Assembly (NCBI RefSeq): GCF_035270045.1
Contig: NZ_DATFIP010000047.1
Span: 34,661-98,660 of the forward strand
Origin: Salibaculum sp035270045
GTDB taxonomy: Bacteria; Pseudomonadota; Alphaproteobacteria; Rhodobacterales; Rhodobacteraceae
Length of the DNA stretch: 64,000 nt
Direction: 5' to 3'
Below the pieces are notes generated by a model that had not been told where the DNA came from, did no database searches, and was given only the letters and a program-made list of their open reading frames with translations. The position numbers were made by a program, and so were the translations under genes. Numbering within the stretch: the stretch's first letter is position 1; each line of letters opens with the position of its first letter. This document shows positions 18,433 through 26,396 of the stretch, piece after piece.

Positions 18433-18461
18433 ATTAGCTTCCATTCATTAAACAATTGCAA
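18433..18461 (-). promoter_or_regulatory. Candidate promoter for the distal glycosyltransferase/sulfotransferase genes
   Basis: On the minus strand TTGCAA (18461-18456), a 17-nt spacer and GCTAAT (18438-18433) lie in an AT-rich patch within the 127-nt gap between the two glycosyltransferase genes. The predicted start near 18426 coincides with the top of the 12-bp hairpin. Weak -10 match, so tentative. Confidence 0.35.
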
Positions 18462-18474
18462 GGTTTAGGCAAGC

Positions 18475-19518
18475 TCAGCGCCAGTCACCTGAACTCATCA
18501 ATCCAAGGGATTCAAGCTGTTCCGGGCCTTCGTAGCGGGTCGCACCCGGGTGCCAGAGGTCCACGCCCGCGATCAGGCTCTCGTGATAGCGGGTATAGAG
18601 CGCCGCGTTCTCGAAGTGCTGGCGGCGGTGCAGCTCTTCGGCGGACTTCACCGCGATGTCCGGCAGGAACTTACTGTGCAGCAGCACGCCCGTGGGCCGC
18701 CCGGGTTCGAACACCCGGTTGAGCCGCAATGGCAGGGCCTGGTGGGTCGAGGTGACATAAGCGAAGCTACGGCGCCACTTGACCAGCGGGGTCTTGTTCA
18801 GCGTCGGCGCCCTTTCGGGCTGATCGACGAAAAAGACCCGATCGCGCGGGCCGCCCTGGATCCACAGGTTGTCAAAGACCGCATGCCGCCGGGCGCGATA
18901 GCCGACAGCGTCGAACCATGGCAGGTGATCGCGTGGATCGTCCCCGGTGGCGAACGTCCCGTCGTTCACCGGGCCCCTCGGGAAAAGGTCCAGCATCAGC
19001 GCGCCGAAGGCCTCCCGCCCAGTGGCGTCGAGATGGGCGGTCAGCCGACACAGGTCACGCCCCCCCGGCAGGATCAGCAGCTCGTCAGCATCAAGCGTCA
19101 GGCACCACTTGCCGTTTCCGAAACGGAGCTGAAGGCAAGTCAACCAGTCGACGCCGAACCGCGCCCGCTTGTAGCTGTCCGCGGCGCGCCAAAGCGAGAC
19201 ATCCGTCTGCCCGCACAGAAAGTCCGCCGTTCCATCGTCGCTGTCGTTGTCCACGATCAGGAAGTGGCCCACCCCGAGCGCGCGATGATGGTCCAGGAAA
19301 TGCGGCAAGCGCGCACGTTCATTGCGCAGGGTCGCAAAGGCCAGGATGGGCGCGGCGGCGATCCGGGCCGGATCGACGTCAAGCCGATGAAGGTCTCGCC
19401 GCCGCCGCAGCGACCGCAACAAGAGGCGCCGCCGCTTCCAGCGCATCCTATAGGCATAGACCGGGGACCGCGGCGCGAGGCGCGGCGACGCGGCGTCCAT
19501 CTCCGAGAAGATGGACAT
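18475..19518 (-). CDS. Glycosyltransferase family 2/GT92-like (copy 2)
   Basis: A 347-residue paralogue of the neighbouring 336-residue transferase. It has a basic N-terminus, IVDNDSDDGTADF (the DxD-like site), LTLDADELLIL, NLWIQGGPRDR, NKTPLVKW, STHQALPL and GVLLHSKF. It starts 6 nt after the galU stop, so galU and this gene are probably one transcript; UDP-glucose made by GalU could feed the pathway. Specificity is unknown. Confidence 0.85.
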   Translation of the reverse strand: MSIFSEMDAASPRLAPRSPVYAYRMRWKRRRLLLRSLRRRRDLHRLDVDPARIAAAPILAFATLRNERARLPHFLDHHRALGVGHFLIVDNDSDDGTADFLCGQTDVSLWRAADSYKRARFGVDWLTCLQLRFGNGKWCLTLDADELLILPGGRDLCRLTAHLDATGREAFGALMLDLFPRGPVNDGTFATGDDPRDHLPWFDAVGYRARRHAVFDNLWIQGGPRDRVFFVDQPERAPTLNKTPLVKWRRSFAYVTSTHQALPLRLNRVFEPGRPTGVLLHSKFLPDIAVKSAEELHRRQHFENAALYTRYHESLIAGVDLWHPGATRYEGPEQLESLGLMSSGDWR

Positions 19519-19524
19519 GGCGGG

Positions 19525-20418
19525 CTACTGCGCCGCCCGGTGCATCGACATGAGTTCCTGCAGGTATTCCTCGAATTCGGCACCCAGATCCTCGCGGGCC
19601 AGGCCAAAGGCCACGGTCGCCTGCAGGAACCCGGCCTTTGAGCCGCAATCGAAGCGCTGGCCGCGGAACCGGTAGCCGAAGACCTCGCGATCTTCGTCGA
19701 TCTCGGCGGCGATGGCATCGGTCAACTGGATCTCCCCGCCCGATCCGGTCTTGATCCGGCTGAGGTTGCGCATGATGTCAGGGGTCAGGATGTAGCGCCC
19801 GATCACCGCCAGGTTCGAGGGGGCCTCGTCCGCGGGGGGCTTCTCGACCATCCCGTTGATGGAAACGGTCGCGCCCATTTCACCCTTTACGTCCAGAACA
19901 CCGTAGGATGAGGTCTTCTCCTTCGGCACCTCCATCGCGGCCACCATGCAGCCGCCGGTTTCGGCATGTGCCTCGACCATCTGTTGCAGGCAGGGCGTCT
20001 GGGCCGCGATCACGTCGTCGGGCAGAATGACCGCGAAGGGCTCGTTCCCGATCAGGCGTCGCGCGCACCAGACGGCATGGCCCAGCCCCAGGGCCTTGTG
20101 CTGGCGGATATAGGCGATCGCCCCGCTGTCCATGTTGGTGGTCTTGAGGGTCTCTAGAAGGTCTTCCTTCCCGGCCTTGCGCAGGGTGTTCTCAAGCTCG
20201 GGCGTATGGTCAAAGTAGTCCTCGAGTGCGGATTTGCCGCGCGAGGTGACGAAGATGAACTCCCGGATCCCCGCCGCGCGGGCCTCGTCGATGGCATATT
20301 GGATCAGAGGGCGGTCCACCAATGTCATGATTTCCTTCGGAATCGACTTGGTGGCCGGCAGGAACCGCGTGCCCTTCCCTGCCACCGGGAAAATCGCCTT
20401 CGTCACTCTTTTCTTCAT
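19525..20418 (-). CDS. galU: UTP-glucose-1-phosphate uridylyltransferase
   Basis: A 297-residue enzyme making UDP-glucose from UTP and glucose 1-phosphate. The nucleotidyltransferase motif FPVAGKGTRFLPATKSIPKE is at residues 10-29, with further blocks FVTSRGKSALEDYFD, LGLGHAVWCAR, ILPDDVI and MVEKPP. ATG at 20416-20418 is chosen; a longer frame continues into the spacer without support. It heads the leftward glycosyltransferase/sulfotransferase series and probably provides its sugar nucleotide precursor. Confidence 0.95.
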   Translation of the reverse strand: MKKRVTKAIFPVAGKGTRFLPATKSIPKEIMTLVDRPLIQYAIDEARAAGIREFIFVTSRGKSALEDYFDHTPELENTLRKAGKEDLLETLKTTNMDSGAIAYIRQHKALGLGHAVWCARRLIGNEPFAVILPDDVIAAQTPCLQQMVEAHAETGGCMVAAMEVPKEKTSSYGVLDVKGEMGATVSINGMVEKPPADEAPSNLAVIGRYILTPDIMRNLSRIKTGSGGEIQLTDAIAAEIDEDREVFGYRFRGQRFDCGSKAGFLQATVAFGLAREDLGAEFEEYLQELMSMHRAAQ

Positions 20419-20538
20419 TATTCGGAACCTCTTAAATCCAGCGCCGGGGCCAAAATCCCCACGTATCCTATCGCACAATATACTGTCACAAACATGACCC
20501 CAAAACGGTTTCAAATCGGAAACGGTCCAGAATTCCGG

Positions 20539-21339
20539 TCACGGGTGATTCATTTCTACCATCATCGCTTCGATCCTGGATACGTCCTCGGGATTGTTCA
20601 GTTCCCAGAACTGACGCCCGCGCGCCTCGACCTCGACGCAGAGCATGGGCACGTCGCGTTCGAGGAAACGCAGTTGCTCAAGGCCCTCGAGGTCCTCCAG
20701 CGCACCGACGGGCCAACGGGCATAGGCAGCCAAGGCCGAGGGCCGGTAGGCATAGACCCCCACATGGTGGAACACGGGCGTCGGATCGGGCCCGGCATAG
20801 CTGCGTGGCGTGAAGGGGATAACCTCCTTCGAGAAATAAAGCGCCTCGTGATTGGTGCCGAAAACCGCCGTGGTGCCGCCCACGCGCCCCTTGCTGCGGT
20901 CCTCGAGAAGCGCGTTCAGCGCCCGACCGTCGCAGCGCAGCACCGGGGTGGCAACCTCGGCCACCGGGTGATCGTCCAATGCGACGACCAGATCCTCGAT
21001 GAACCAGGCCGGCGTCAAAGGCGCATCCCCCTGAAGGTTGACGACAACATCGTAACCGCCGCCCAGCGCGTCCAGCGCCTCGGCGCAACGCTCGGTGCCG
21101 TTACGGCAGGTCTCCGAGGTCATGACGACCTCGGCGCCGACCCCCTGCGCCGCATCGCGGATACGCGCGTCATCCGTGGCCACGACCACGCGATCAACCC
21201 CCGAGACACCGGCCGCGGCCTCCCAGGAGCGTTGGATCAGGCTCTTGGCCTCGCCGGTCGCGCCGGTCAGCGCGACAAGCGGCTTGCCCGGGTAGCGGGT
21301 CGAGGCATAGCGCGCCGGGATGACAACAAGAACCGACAT
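20539..21339 (-). CDS. kdsB: 3-deoxy-manno-octulosonate cytidylyltransferase
   Basis: A 266-residue CMP-KDO synthetase that activates KDO for lipid A core or capsule linkage. It has VVIPARYASTRYPGKPL at the N-terminus, VVVATDDARI, NGTERCAEA and NLQGDAPL, with ELNNPEDVSRIE near the end. The ATG at 21337-21339 overlaps the cysQ stop by one base (TGATG), showing coupling. The isomerase of the same pathway is at 10071-11051. Confidence 0.94.
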   Translation of the reverse strand: MSVLVVIPARYASTRYPGKPLVALTGATGEAKSLIQRSWEAAAGVSGVDRVVVATDDARIRDAAQGVGAEVVMTSETCRNGTERCAEALDALGGGYDVVVNLQGDAPLTPAWFIEDLVVALDDHPVAEVATPVLRCDGRALNALLEDRSKGRVGGTTAVFGTNHEALYFSKEVIPFTPRSYAGPDPTPVFHHVGVYAYRPSALAAYARWPVGALEDLEGLEQLRFLERDVPMLCVEVEARGRQFWELNNPEDVSRIEAMMVEMNHP

Positions 21340-22136
21340 CAGGCGGGTTTCAGCCCGACCCCCGGGGCATGGGCGATGAAGAAGGGGTTTGCGAAGCCCG
21401 CCTTGCCATAGCGAAGCGGCTGGTGATCGTCGAGGCGCACCACCTCGCCACCCGCCCCGGCCAACACGGCATGACCGGCGGCAGTATCCCATTCCATGGT
21501 CCGGCCCACCCTTGGATAGAGATCGGCCTCACCGGTCGCGACAAGGCAGAACTTGAGCGACGATCCCGCGCTGGTGCTGTCCTTGATGGCATATTTTGCG
21601 ATGTAGTCCTCGGTCGCCTGGTCGCGGTGCGATTTGGAGGCGACAACCATGAGCGCGGCATTGTCCGGCGTGCTGACACTGACCGGGCGGGTGGCGCCGG
21701 GCGAGGTCTTGTCGAAGGGACCGGTTTCCTCGACCGAATTGCCGGCCGCATCGGTGTAGAACAAACGCCCCCTGGCGGGGGCAAAGACGACCCCGCGCAC
21801 CGGCCGGCCGTTCTGCACGTAGGCGATGTTCACGGTGAAATCGCCGCGCCGTTGGATGAATTCCTTTGTCCCGTCCAGCGGGTCCACGATCAGGAAGGTC
21901 GAGGCCGACAGATCATGCGATTCCGCCTGTTCTTCGGTCACCAGCGCCACATCGGGAAAGGCCGCCCGAAGCCCCGCAGAGATATGCGCGTCAGCCGCCT
22001 CGTCCGCCGCGGTGACGGGGCTTTCGTCACCCTTGGTCCGCACCTCGAAATCGGGGGCGCCGTAGACCTCCATGATCAGGTCGCCCGCCTCAAGCGCCAG
22101 GCGGCGCATGACATTTACAAGAGTATCGAAATCCAA
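21339..22136 (-). CDS. cysQ: 3'(2'),5'-bisphosphate nucleotidase (PAP phosphatase)
   Basis: A 265-residue member of the inositol-monophosphatase superfamily. Metal-binding motifs are VTEEQAE, DPLDGTKEFIQRRGDF (metal-binding D and catalytic T) and MEWDTAAGHAVLAGAGG near the C-terminus. It removes PAP, the by-product of sulfotransferases and of PAPS reduction. It is the upstream partner of kdsB in a two-gene leftward unit. Its closeness to the sulfotransferase gene fits a need to clear PAP during glycan sulfation, though CysQ also serves sulfate assimilation. Confidence 0.93.
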   Translation of the reverse strand: MDFDTLVNVMRRLALEAGDLIMEVYGAPDFEVRTKGDESPVTAADEAADAHISAGLRAAFPDVALVTEEQAESHDLSASTFLIVDPLDGTKEFIQRRGDFTVNIAYVQNGRPVRGVVFAPARGRLFYTDAAGNSVEETGPFDKTSPGATRPVSVSTPDNAALMVVASKSHRDQATEDYIAKYAIKDSTSAGSSLKFCLVATGEADLYPRVGRTMEWDTAAGHAVLAGAGGEVVRLDDHQPLRYGKAGFANPFFIAHAPGVGLKPA

Positions 22137-22174
22137 GGGCCTGCTCCCGGTCCGCCCCCCGGGGGCGCTGCGTG

Positions 22175-22203
22175 TTGATCGTTGTCCCGGCTGCTCCTAT
22201 GCT
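22175..22203 (+). promoter_or_regulatory. Candidate promoter of the polysaccharide ABC permease
   Basis: TTGATC at 22175-22180, a 17-nt spacer and TATGCT at 22198-22203 in the divergent gap between cysQ and the permease gene. The match is moderate and an overlapping TATGAT at 22203-22208 offers an alternative -10. Confidence 0.35.
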
Positions 22204-22268
22204 ATGATGACGGGAATTGGCAAGATTTTCGCGCCACCTTCGCGCGGGAACGACGCAGGCAGGTCACG

Positions 22269-23090
22269 ATGTTCGAGACGCACAGGGTACAATCACGCTC
22301 GCGCGGCGCGCTGGGAATGCTGGAGCTGATCTATCACTCCATCGTCCGCGATATTCGCAAGCAGCATCGGCACGCGGTGATCGGCCTGCTCATGAACATC
22401 ATGCAGACCATGGTCTTCGCCCTGGCCTTTTATTTCATGTTCTCGGTCCTGGGCCTGAAGGGTACGGCAATCCGCGGTGACTTCATGCTCTACATCATGA
22501 CCGGGATCTTCCTGTTCATGACCCACATCAAATCCATGGGCGCGGTGCTGGGGTCCGAGGGACCCACCTCGGCGATGATGAAACACGCGCCGATGAACAC
22601 GATCGTCGCGATCTCGGCCTCGGCGCTCAGTGCGCTTTACATCCAGGTCCTATCCATGGCGGTGGTGCTCTATCTCTACCACACGATCATGACGCCAATC
22701 ACCATCCATGATCCCATCGGCGCCATGGGCATGGTTATCCTGGCCTGGTTCTCGGGCTGCGCGGTCGGACTCGTCTTCCTTGGGCTCAAGCCCTGGCTGC
22801 CCGGCTTCGTCACCATCGCCTCGTCGGTCTATTCGCGGGCCAACATGATCGCCAGCGGCAAGATGTTCGTGGCCAACGCGCTGCCCAGCTCGGTGCTGGC
22901 GCTGTTCGACTGGAACCCTTTGTTTCACGCCATCGACCAGGCACGCGGCTTCACCTTCATCAACTACAACCCGCTTTTCACCTCGGTTTCATATCCGCTG
23001 ATGATCAGCGTAATCCTGGTGCTGATCGGGCTGATGCTGGAATTCTACGCGCGGCGGAATGTCTCGGCCAGCCATGAAGCCGCACGCTGA
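22269..23090 (+). CDS. Capsule/polysaccharide export ABC permease (KpsM/ABC-2 type)
   Basis: A 273-residue membrane protein with an amphipathic cytoplasmic N-terminus followed by about six hydrophobic segments (for example IGLLMNIMQTMVFALAFYFMF and SVILVLIGLMLEFY), and the NPLFHAIDQAR loop typical of ABC-2 exporters of capsule and O-antigen. The start ATG 22269 has AGG 5 nt upstream. It would export a lipid-linked glycan through the inner membrane. No ATPase partner (KpsT-like) is beside it: a gene-free stretch follows, then an unrelated hydrolase. The ATPase must be elsewhere, or a shared one is used. Confidence 0.82.
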   Translation: MFETHRVQSRSRGALGMLELIYHSIVRDIRKQHRHAVIGLLMNIMQTMVFALAFYFMFSVLGLKGTAIRGDFMLYIMTGIFLFMTHIKSMGAVLGSEGPTSAMMKHAPMNTIVAISASALSALYIQVLSMAVVLYLYHTIMTPITIHDPIGAMGMVILAWFSGCAVGLVFLGLKPWLPGFVTIASSVYSRANMIASGKMFVANALPSSVLALFDWNPLFHAIDQARGFTFINYNPLFTSVSYPLMISVILVLIGLMLEFYARRNVSASHEAAR

Positions 23091-23406
23091 GATCAGGACA
23101 CATGGCGAACCACGATGACACGTGCTGCCGGCGCGATGGCGAAAAAGGCCCGCTGAGCGGCGCTTTCAACGGTGTGCCACGCGCCGCGCATTCCTGAGCT
23201 GCCGAACATGATCCGGATGCGGATACGTCCTTCATGGCTGCAATATCATGGGTGGGCTGCTGGCGTTCTAACGGGTGCAGGGCATATCCCTTGCCCTGCA
23301 ACGCCAGATCACGTGACGAAAGAATGGCACCGGTGTCTCGCGTCTCGAACCTGCGCCACCAACGGGTCGGAGTTGGTCGCGTGAATGCGACTGAACGCAA
23401 CGCGCT
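23091..23406. other. Gene-free stretch after the ABC permease, with an imperfect long hairpin
   Basis: I find no convincing coding region here; reading frames across it give compositionally odd peptides. Bases 23276-23284 (TGCAGGGCA) and 23292-23300 form a perfect 9-bp stem. An outer arm pair, 23260-23267 and 23300-23307 (CTGGCGTT/AACGCCAG), extends it with an 8-nt bulge on one side. No T-run follows. It could be a transcript end, a small structured RNA or the remnant of a lost gene. Confidence 0.5.
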
Positions 23407-24333
23407 CTAGTCCACTTCGCGCAGGATCTCGCTGAGCAGGGCGATCACCTGTCCGGAATGAGTGAAGGGCATCTGGTGGCCCGCACCGTCGACGACCTCC
23501 TGCCGGACGGTCCGGTTCCACTGGGTCAGCATCCCCAGCGATGATAGCGGGATTACCTCGTCCTTTTCGGCCCAAATGCCAACGACCGGTACGCCCTCGC
23601 GGCCCAGCAGGCGGTGATCCTCCTCTTGCACTTCGGCCAGCATATGCCGGCGGCTGGACAAGACCGACCGCAGAAAACCCCGGCCTGCGTACTCGGCCAG
23701 TTGCAACTCGACGATGCCTTCGATGTCGAAGTCGCGCCCCAGCTGGCGGCGCAAGGCGCGACGTTCACGGCGCTGGACGATCACCGCGTGAACCCAGTCG
23801 CCAAGAAAGGGCGTGGTCCGGCAGAACCGGTTCAGGCGATCCTCGCGCAGACGCATACCGGCCGAGGCCAGAAGGATCAGACGTTTCATGCGCCCCGGAC
23901 AAGCCGCAGCGAAGGCCGTGGCGATGCCCCCACCCATGGAATAGCCAAGCACTGTCAGGTCCTCCTCCAGGTCCTGGTGCGCCAGCAGGTCCTGAAGCTG
24001 GGTCAGGAAGAAACCCCGGTCCTGCGCCCCGCCCGGCGCGTCGGAATAACCGCGACCGTAAAGGTCGTAGATCAACACCCGGTAGCCTATCCGTGCCAAC
24101 CCGCGGGCGATGGCGTAAAAAACCGGGCCGGGCGTGGAAAGGCCGTGAATCGCAACCACGACCGGGCCACGCGCGGGGCCCAGCCATTGGTAGTGCGTCA
24201 CGCCCTGCGACAGCTTGGCAAAACGGCCCGGCGCGGCATCGCGCATCCGCGCGGCCGGGATACGGCGCGCCTCGGCTTGCTGCGGCAATGTCGCAACGAC
24301 CGCGACCAGGATCGTCAGCAGTATCCAGCCCAT
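23407..24333 (-). CDS. Alpha/beta hydrolase, membrane-anchored or exported
   Basis: A 308-residue protein with a hydrophobic N-terminus (about residues 3-18) that may be a signal or an anchor. The alpha/beta-hydrolase core includes the oxyanion motif AIHGLSTPG, the nucleophile elbow GYSMGGG (Ser in GxSxG), GIWAEKDEVIP with the likely acid, and GAGHQMPF with the catalytic histidine. The substrate is unknown. It begins 1 nt after the stop of the ornithine-cyclodeaminase-like gene, in a three-gene leftward unit. Confidence 0.85.
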   Translation of the reverse strand: MGWILLTILVAVVATLPQQAEARRIPAARMRDAAPGRFAKLSQGVTHYQWLGPARGPVVVAIHGLSTPGPVFYAIARGLARIGYRVLIYDLYGRGYSDAPGGAQDRGFFLTQLQDLLAHQDLEEDLTVLGYSMGGGIATAFAAACPGRMKRLILLASAGMRLREDRLNRFCRTTPFLGDWVHAVIVQRRERRALRRQLGRDFDIEGIVELQLAEYAGRGFLRSVLSSRRHMLAEVQEEDHRLLGREGVPVVGIWAEKDEVIPLSSLGMLTQWNRTVRQEVVDGAGHQMPFTHSGQVIALLSEILREVD

Positions 24334-24334
24334 C

Positions 24335-25243
24335 TCAACCCTGCCATCTCTCCAGGATGTAGCGGCTCGTCATCAGGTCCAGATGCGCGCCACCCCCGTT
24401 CTTGAACAGGGTGATCTCGTCCGCGGACTGCCGGGTGAACGCGGACAGCCCGTAGTAGTCCGAGACGACATCATCGCGGGTGATCGCGCCGGTTTCCAGG
24501 GGAATGCGCAACTCGCCGATGTGGCCAAGCGTCGTGTCGCAACTGTCGACGAAGATACGGGCCCGTTGCAACGCAGTGTCGTCGGCCTCGCGCATGTCAG
24601 GGCGATAGGCACCGATCAGGTCGATGTGCTGACCCGGTTGCAGCCAGCCCCCCTTTAGCAGCGGTTCAGTGCTCATGGTGGCCGAGGTCACGATGTCGGC
24701 CTGTTCGACCGCCGCCTGCAAGTCCTCGGCGACGGTGACGCCCGGACAATCCCCGGCGAACCGCGCCGCCCCCTCGGGCGACCGGTTCCAGACCGTGAAT
24801 TCAGCCTGCGGAAAGGCCGCGCCGTAGGCCTGCCAGAGCGACCGGCCCACGGTGCCCGCGCCGACGATCAGGATCTTGCGGCTGTCGGGCCGGGCCAGGC
24901 GACGCGCGGCCAGAAGGCTGTCGCCTGCGGTCTTCCACTTGGTCACAAGGTGGAAATCCAAGATCGCCTCCAGGTCGCCACCCTTGTCGGCGAACAGCAT
25001 GACCGCCCCGTTGATCATCGGCTGCCCCGTGGCCGGATTACCGGGAAAGATCGTGGCGCATTTCACCGCGATTCCCATCCCGTCGATCCAGGCGGACCGG
25101 TTCAACAGCGTGTCCGGGTCCCGGTAGAGGAACAAGTCATCGACCGAGGCGCGCGGGCCGTCGTGTCCGGCTGCCAGCGCCTCGGTCAACGCCAGCCAAT
25201 CCAGCCCGGCCTCGCCGTCCTCGAAGGGTATAATTGTCGTCAT
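24335..25243 (-). CDS. Ornithine cyclodeaminase/mu-crystallin family protein
   Basis: A 302-residue NAD(P)-dependent enzyme. The Rossmann motif VGAGTVGRSL is at about residue 127, followed by NRSPEGAARFA and a conserved VTSATMSTEPL segment; KCATIFPGNP near residue 60 fits the substrate-binding lysine region. Members act on ornithine, alanine, imines or related compounds, so the exact reaction is open. ATG at 25241-25243 overlaps the stop of the HAD gene (ATGA). The long open frame upstream runs over that gene and is not used. Confidence 0.85.
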   Translation of the reverse strand: MTTIIPFEDGEAGLDWLALTEALAAGHDGPRASVDDLFLYRDPDTLLNRSAWIDGMGIAVKCATIFPGNPATGQPMINGAVMLFADKGGDLEAILDFHLVTKWKTAGDSLLAARRLARPDSRKILIVGAGTVGRSLWQAYGAAFPQAEFTVWNRSPEGAARFAGDCPGVTVAEDLQAAVEQADIVTSATMSTEPLLKGGWLQPGQHIDLIGAYRPDMREADDTALQRARIFVDSCDTTLGHIGELRIPLETGAITRDDVVSDYYGLSAFTRQSADEITLFKNGGGAHLDLMTSRYILERWQG

Positions 25244-25860
25244 GCAAGGGCCCCCCGCGTGATGAGACCCGCCGCGACGAGCCGTCGGGCCCAGCCGACG
25301 GGACCGTCGAAAAGATGCGCCTGCCAGCCACGTTCGCTGGCTGCCATGATGTTCTCGGGCCGATCGTCCGTGAACAAGAGCCGCTCGGGCGTCACGCCGC
25401 AGTCGTCTTCGACCATCTCGTAGATGCGCGGATCTGGCTTGGTCACACCCATATGCCCGCTGATGTAGTGACGGTCGAATTCTTCCAGGAAAGGATAGTG
25501 CTCGCGCCCGATCTGGAATGTCTCGATCCCGAAATTCGACAGGGCGAAAACCGGAACACCGGCGCGGCGCAATGCACGCAATATATCCACCGAGTCGTCG
25601 ATTGCCGGGGCAGCCATGTCGATCCATCGGTCCTGCCACATCCGGATTTCCTTGGCCCAGTCGGGGTTGGCGGCGGCGACCTCGGCTATGACTGCGGCAA
25701 AAGGTTCGCCCCGGTCGATCCGGTCGTTCATCCCGTGCAGGTCTATGGCCCCGAAGAAAGCCGCGCGCCGCTCCGCGCCGATCACGCGATCATAAAATCG
25801 TTCGGGCTGCCACTCGATGAGGACATTGCCGATGTCGAAGATCACGGCGTCGGGGGTCAT
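25240..25860 (-). CDS. HAD-superfamily hydrolase (IA subfamily)
   Basis: A 206-residue haloacid-dehalogenase-like phosphatase. Motif I is FDIGNVLIEW (position 1 Asp at D8, but the usual DxD second Asp is replaced by glycine/asparagine, D-x-G-N, as in YihX-like members). Motif II is ALSNFG, motif III K in GVTKPDPRIYE and motif IV FTDDRPENI. The YihX group acts on sugar phosphates such as alpha-glucose 1-phosphate. First gene of a unit with the cyclodeaminase-like and hydrolase genes. Confidence 0.88.
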   Translation of the reverse strand: MTPDAVIFDIGNVLIEWQPERFYDRVIGAERRAAFFGAIDLHGMNDRIDRGEPFAAVIAEVAAANPDWAKEIRMWQDRWIDMAAPAIDDSVDILRALRRAGVPVFALSNFGIETFQIGREHYPFLEEFDRHYISGHMGVTKPDPRIYEMVEDDCGVTPERLLFTDDRPENIMAASERGWQAHLFDGPVGWARRLVAAGLITRGALA

Positions 25861-25934
25861 GGGAACTCCTTCCTGCTGTGCCCGGCACAGTAGCCCCGCC
25901 CGGGGGTCGCGGAAAGCCCCGTCTACGGCACCAT

Positions 25935-25960
25935 GAAAAGGCCGGCCGCTCAGCGCGGCC
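25935..25960 (-). terminator. Probable terminator at the end of yaiI
   Basis: On the minus strand GGCCGC (25960-25955), a 5-nt loop that includes the stop codon, and GCGGCC (25949-25944) form a stem followed by GGCCTTTTC. The stem is short but all G-C. Confidence 0.45.
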
Positions 25961-26396
25961 CGGCGCCCCGCAACTGGCGTTCCAGCCGGTCCAGGAAACG
26001 CGAACGGTCGGCCTTGGTGAAGCCCCTGCCGCCACCCTGGCGAAACGGGTCGGCAGCGCGTAGATCGGTCATCAGGTCGCGGGTGGCCAGCGCCTGGCCC
26101 ACGTTGCGTGGAGTCAGTTCCTCGCCATCGGGCTTGAGCACGGACGCACCGGTCTCGACACAGCGGGCCGCAAGAGGAATGTCACCGGTCACGACCACGT
26201 CCCCGGGGCCGCAGCGTTCGGCGATCCACTTGTCGGCCTCGTCGGGGCCATCCGGGACGAAGACCGTTTCGATCAGCGGATTGGCCGAGGGCCGAAGGCC
26301 GCCGTTGGCCACGATGGTGACGGGATGCTTGTGGCGCGTGGCGACGCGCTCGACCTCGGCCTTCACGGGGCAGGCATCGCCGTCGACGAAGATCAC
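25950..26396 (-). CDS. yaiI: YaiI/YqxD family protein (DUF188)
   Basis: A 148-residue NYN-like nuclease-fold family protein of unknown role. Family motifs are IFVDGDACPVKAEV at the N-terminus, FVPDGPDEADKWI, GDVVVTGDIPLAARCV and a basic C-terminus. I prefer GTG at 26396, which overlaps the fghA stop as GTGA and gives the usual start M-I-F-V-D. A GTG six bases further upstream is also possible. Coupled to fghA. Confidence 0.88.
   Translation of the reverse strand: MIFVDGDACPVKAEVERVATRHKHPVTIVANGGLRPSANPLIETVFVPDGPDEADKWIAERCGPGDVVVTGDIPLAARCVETGASVLKPDGEELTPRNVGQALATRDLMTDLRAADPFRQGGGRGFTKADRSRFLDRLERQLRGAGPR

Noticed and set aside
23005..23400. A 131-codon minus-strand frame over the end of the ABC permease and the following gap
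   Set aside because: No ribosome site, odd composition, and it overlaps the permease gene; the hairpin arms inside it explain part of its pattern.
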